IMG/VR virus record: IMGVR_UViG_3300042553_000291
Location: 1 to 38,335 of that record
Reading direction: 5' to 3' (one strand)
DNA: 38,335 nucleotides
Source of the DNA: a virus
The position numbers and the translations under genes are program-made. The notes beneath the pieces are model-generated. The model saw nothing but the letters and a program-made list of their open reading frames with translations. It did no database searches and was not told the DNA's origin. Below, one piece after another: positions 36,662 to 38,335 of this stretch (positions are counted from its first letter, which is position 1; the number at the start of each line of letters is the position of its first letter).

Positions 36662-37722
36662 TAGGTGATGTACGCTCCGTAACCCGCTGCGGTCAATTCT
36701 CCCACTTCGGTGTCATCCAAGAAAATGTCGTGACCACCGTAGTAGACCTTGACGACAAGTTCAGGGCGACGGGGATCCGTGGTTGTGTACGTCCCGTTGG
36801 TCAGCTTGTACAAATTGTCAGCCCGCAGACCTTTCGGCGTGAACGAGAACAGCCGGTCCGCGTCGGTTTCCCCGAGCCTCTGGGCGTAGCCCACCTTCTG
36901 TTTGGCGGGGACGCGGAAGATCCGAGACTTGACCCACACCGCCGTGCCAGACCCGTTGCCCGTGTTCGTCCCCGACACCCGAACGACCCTCGCCCCTACA
37001 ACGACCTGTGTGCCTGCCCCAGATCCCGTGGCGGTTCTTGGCGCAATATGTAGCCCAGACGCAGCAGACGAGCCTACAGAGGCGTTAAAAGCCGTTCTGG
37101 GGGCAATGTGCAGCCCGTCAGCAGCCGATGTCCCAGCCCCAGATCCTGTGGCCATCCTGGCTCGAGTCGAGGAACCATCCGCCGTTGCCGACCCAGTCCC
37201 AGAACCCGTCGCCGTACGAATGACAACGATGACTTCGACCGACGACGACGTGCCAGCCCCCGAGCCGGTAGCGGTACGGGCGTAGACGATAGCCCCAACA
37301 GCTGCGCCTGCACCCGTACCTGACCCCGTTGCCGTGCGGACACGAATGTAATCCCCATCAGCCGACTGCGTACCCTGCCCAGATCCTGTTGCCGTACGCG
37401 GCGCAATGTGAACACCTGTTACTGAAGCCGATCCCGTGCCGGATCCTGTGGCCGTCCTCGGTGCGATGTGTAGACCTGCAACGGTTGCAGATCCCGTACC
37501 CGACCCCGTCGCAGTACGCGGAGCGATATGCACCCCAGTAGCAGACTGCGTCCCTGCACCAGAACCCGTCGCGGTGCGGAACTTGATGACAACATTGACC
37601 GTCGTCGCGGTACCAGTACCAGACCCTGTGGCCGTACGATCCTTGATCGGGCCAAGGTAAAACTGCCCACCATTGACAAACCCGAAGGTGAAGTCTGTGA
37701 GCCTGTCAAGCGGCGAAGCCAC
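36661..37722 (-). CDS. Repeat-rich fibre-like protein (353 residues, about eleven 20-residue repeats)
   Basis: GTG 37722 with GGGGTAGGCG upstream. After a 28-residue start (FTFGFVNGGQFYLGPIKD), residues 29-248 consist of about eleven copies of a 20-residue unit RTATGSGxGxxxxxGxHIAP, then VSGTNTGNGSGTAVWVKSRI, and a 50-residue C-terminal domain ending LTAAGYGAYIT that is repeated in the next gene. The regular Gly/Ser/Thr units suggest a beta-solenoid or extended fibre shaft. It is a structural, probably adsorption-related protein. Confidence 0.75.
   Translation of the reverse strand: MASPLDRLTDFTFGFVNGGQFYLGPIKDRTATGSGTGTATTVNVVIKFRTATGSGAGTQSATGVHIAPRTATGSGTGSATVAGLHIAPRTATGSGTGSASVTGVHIAPRTATGSGQGTQSADGDYIRVRTATGSGTGAGAAVGAIVYARTATGSGAGTSSSVEVIVVIRTATGSGTGSATADGSSTRARMATGSGAGTSAADGLHIAPRTAFNASVGSSAASGLHIAPRTATGSGAGTQVVVGARVVRVSGTNTGNGSGTAVWVKSRIFRVPAKQKVGYAQRLGETDADRLFSFTPKGLRADNLYKLTNGTYTTTDPRRPELVVKVYYGGHDIFLDDTEVGELTAAGYGAYIT
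36979..37638. repeat. Tandem 60-base coding repeats
   Basis: About eleven 60-base units, each encoding a 20-residue RTATGSG unit, with the repeat core better conserved than the ends. The units are in frame, so loss or gain of one keeps the protein readable. At least three units retain GLHIAP or GVHIAP exactly. Confidence 0.85.
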
Positions 37723-37733
37723 CGCCTACCCCG

Positions 37734-38096
37734 CTAGTCCAGCGACAGCGTCAGCGATGTGATCTGAAAAGTGTCGCCCGCCGTAACAGCAGCCGAAGAT
37801 GACAACGCACCCGACCACAAGCAGTTGCCAGCAGAAGCGTTGTCCCACAACGACCAATGGCTGTACGTCTCGGTTGCGGCGACGTTCGTCCATTCCAGCG
37901 TTGCCGACGAAGCCAACGATCCGCTCGATGCAGCAGACCACGACACCGACTTGCGGGTCGTCTCCGTCGCAGCGTTCGACGTGCCAGCCTCACCAGGGTC
38001 ACCGGTGTGCAACTTGACGTAGGTTGTGGTGACCGCAAACGACTGGTTGCGAAGCGTGTCAAGCAGAGCGTTCTCGGCGTAGTTGGAAATCGACAT
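37734..38096 (-). CDS. Tail-fibre-like structural protein (120 residues)
   Basis: ATG 38096 with GAGGTAAC upstream. YVKLHTGDPGEAGTSNAATE is a pattern seen in many actinophage fibre- or capsid-decoration-type proteins; the rest is beta-rich (TETYSHWSLWDNASAGNCLW, then TFQITSLTLSLD). It is the first gene after the capsid terminator. Tail fibre or head decoration are both possible. Confidence 0.68.
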   Translation of the reverse strand: MSISNYAENALLDTLRNQSFAVTTTYVKLHTGDPGEAGTSNAATETTRKSVSWSAASSGSLASSATLEWTNVAATETYSHWSLWDNASAGNCLWSGALSSSAAVTAGDTFQITSLTLSLD

Positions 38097-38121
38097 GGGT
38101 TACCTCGTTCGTGATAATAGC

Positions 38122-38147
38122 AAAAGCCCCCCGCTTGCGCAGGGGGC
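38122..38147 (-). terminator. Intrinsic terminator after the major capsid gene
   Basis: On the minus strand a nine-pair stem (GCCCCCTGC with GCGGGGGGC, one T-G) closes a GCAA tetraloop, a stable GNRA-type loop, and is followed by TTTT. It lies 24 bases after the capsid stop, separating very high capsid expression from the fibre genes. Confidence 0.85.
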
Positions 38148-38170
38148 CGATGCTACACGGGTTGGTCGTG

Positions 38171-38335
38171 TCAGTTGGAGCCGATGCTCGAGGCCGACTC
38201 GATGCGGCGGAGGCTTGCCTCACGGAAGCGTCCGTAGCCACCGAGCCAGTACCAGCCAATCGGCTGGAGGCGCATGAGAAGGTCGGTCACGTTGCCGCGA
38301 ACGATCTTCGGCATGGAGCCGTTGCCATCGGTGAT
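38171..38335 (-). CDS. Major capsid protein, C-terminal part (continues from 1-904)
   Basis: The last 54 residues of the capsid protein, ending RIESASSIGSN at a TGA at 38171. The part from 38245 to 38335 is the same DNA as 1-91, so only 38171-38244 is new. It contains LMRLQPIGWYWLGGYGRFRE, the usual C-terminal end of the N4-gp56 family. Reading through the circular junction keeps the frame, which supports the closure. Confidence 0.92.
   Translation of the reverse strand: MTDGNGSMPKIVRGNVTDLLMRLQPIGWYWLGGYGRFREASLRRIESASSIGSN
38245..38335. repeat. 91-base terminal direct repeat (same as 1-91)
   Basis: Bases 38245-38335 are identical to 1-91. The repeat falls inside the capsid gene and restores its frame, so it is an overlap from assembling a circular or circularly permuted molecule rather than a biological terminal repeat. 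Confidence 0.95.

Noticed and set aside
36979-37638. Regular 60-base repeats that might look like a CRISPR array
   Set aside because: The repeats are coding, in frame, without unique spacers, and make one protein of 20-residue units. No cas genes are present.
1-38335. tRNA genes
   Set aside because: I looked for T-loop patterns (GTTCGA-type) with matching stems in the non-coding stretches and found none. A dedicated scan could still find a degenerate one.

Overview
This window is a complete or near-complete genome of a tailed double-stranded DNA phage of an actinobacterium. The first 91 bases (1-91) are repeated exactly as the last 91 (38245-38335), so the molecule is circular or circularly permuted with a unit length of 38,244 bp, and the window cuts the major capsid gene in two. 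A WhiB-type regulator, high GC content, GTG starts and the protein families (N4-gp56 capsid, gp88-like protein, CxxC mini-proteins) point to an actinobacterial host. The Thr-rich secreted protein resembles surface proteins common in Acidimicrobiia, but that host assignment is inference. No integrase, partition or excision gene is visible, so a lytic life style is likely.

Every confident gene but one reads on the minus strand, so transcription runs from high to low coordinates. In that order from the terminase: orphan adenine methyltransferase, terminase large subunit, portal, a small Pro-rich protein, a giant 1908-residue virion protein, three further probable internal virion proteins, a zinc-ribbon mini-protein, scaffold and major capsid protein (15639 to 1, finishing at 38171 behind an intrinsic terminator). 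Next come tail and adsorption genes (38096 to 29629): a fibre-like protein, a 20-residue-repeat protein and its small paralogue, two glycosyltransferases, several tiny basic proteins, an adaptor, a beta-propeller-like tail protein and a tail fibre. No tape-measure or tail-tube gene is seen; with the large internal proteins this suggests a short-tailed (podovirus-like) virion.

The lysis and surface region (29628 to 26902) holds small membrane proteins (holin candidates), an M15 peptidase endolysin and a membrane-anchored mucin-like protein. The recombination and early region (26703 to 19657) holds a YqaJ-type exonuclease, a Rad52-like annealing protein, a ribbon-helix-helix protein, a Holliday-junction-resolvase-like nuclease, a run of tiny overlapping genes, a secreted transglycosylase, SSB, a second DNA methyltransferase, WhiB and an HNH endonuclease. 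No DNA polymerase, primase or helicase is visible, so replication probably relies on the host.

Between the HNH gene and the terminase module lies a GC-rich island (about 15640-19650). It carries a tightly coupled six-gene operon of Cys-rich proteins around a gp88-like protein, with its own candidate promoter/operator and terminator and a long non-coding stretch on each side. This operon, the single inverted glycosyltransferase gene whose start and stop codons interlock with its neighbours, the mucin-like protein and the 20-residue-repeat protein are the most unusual parts of the window.
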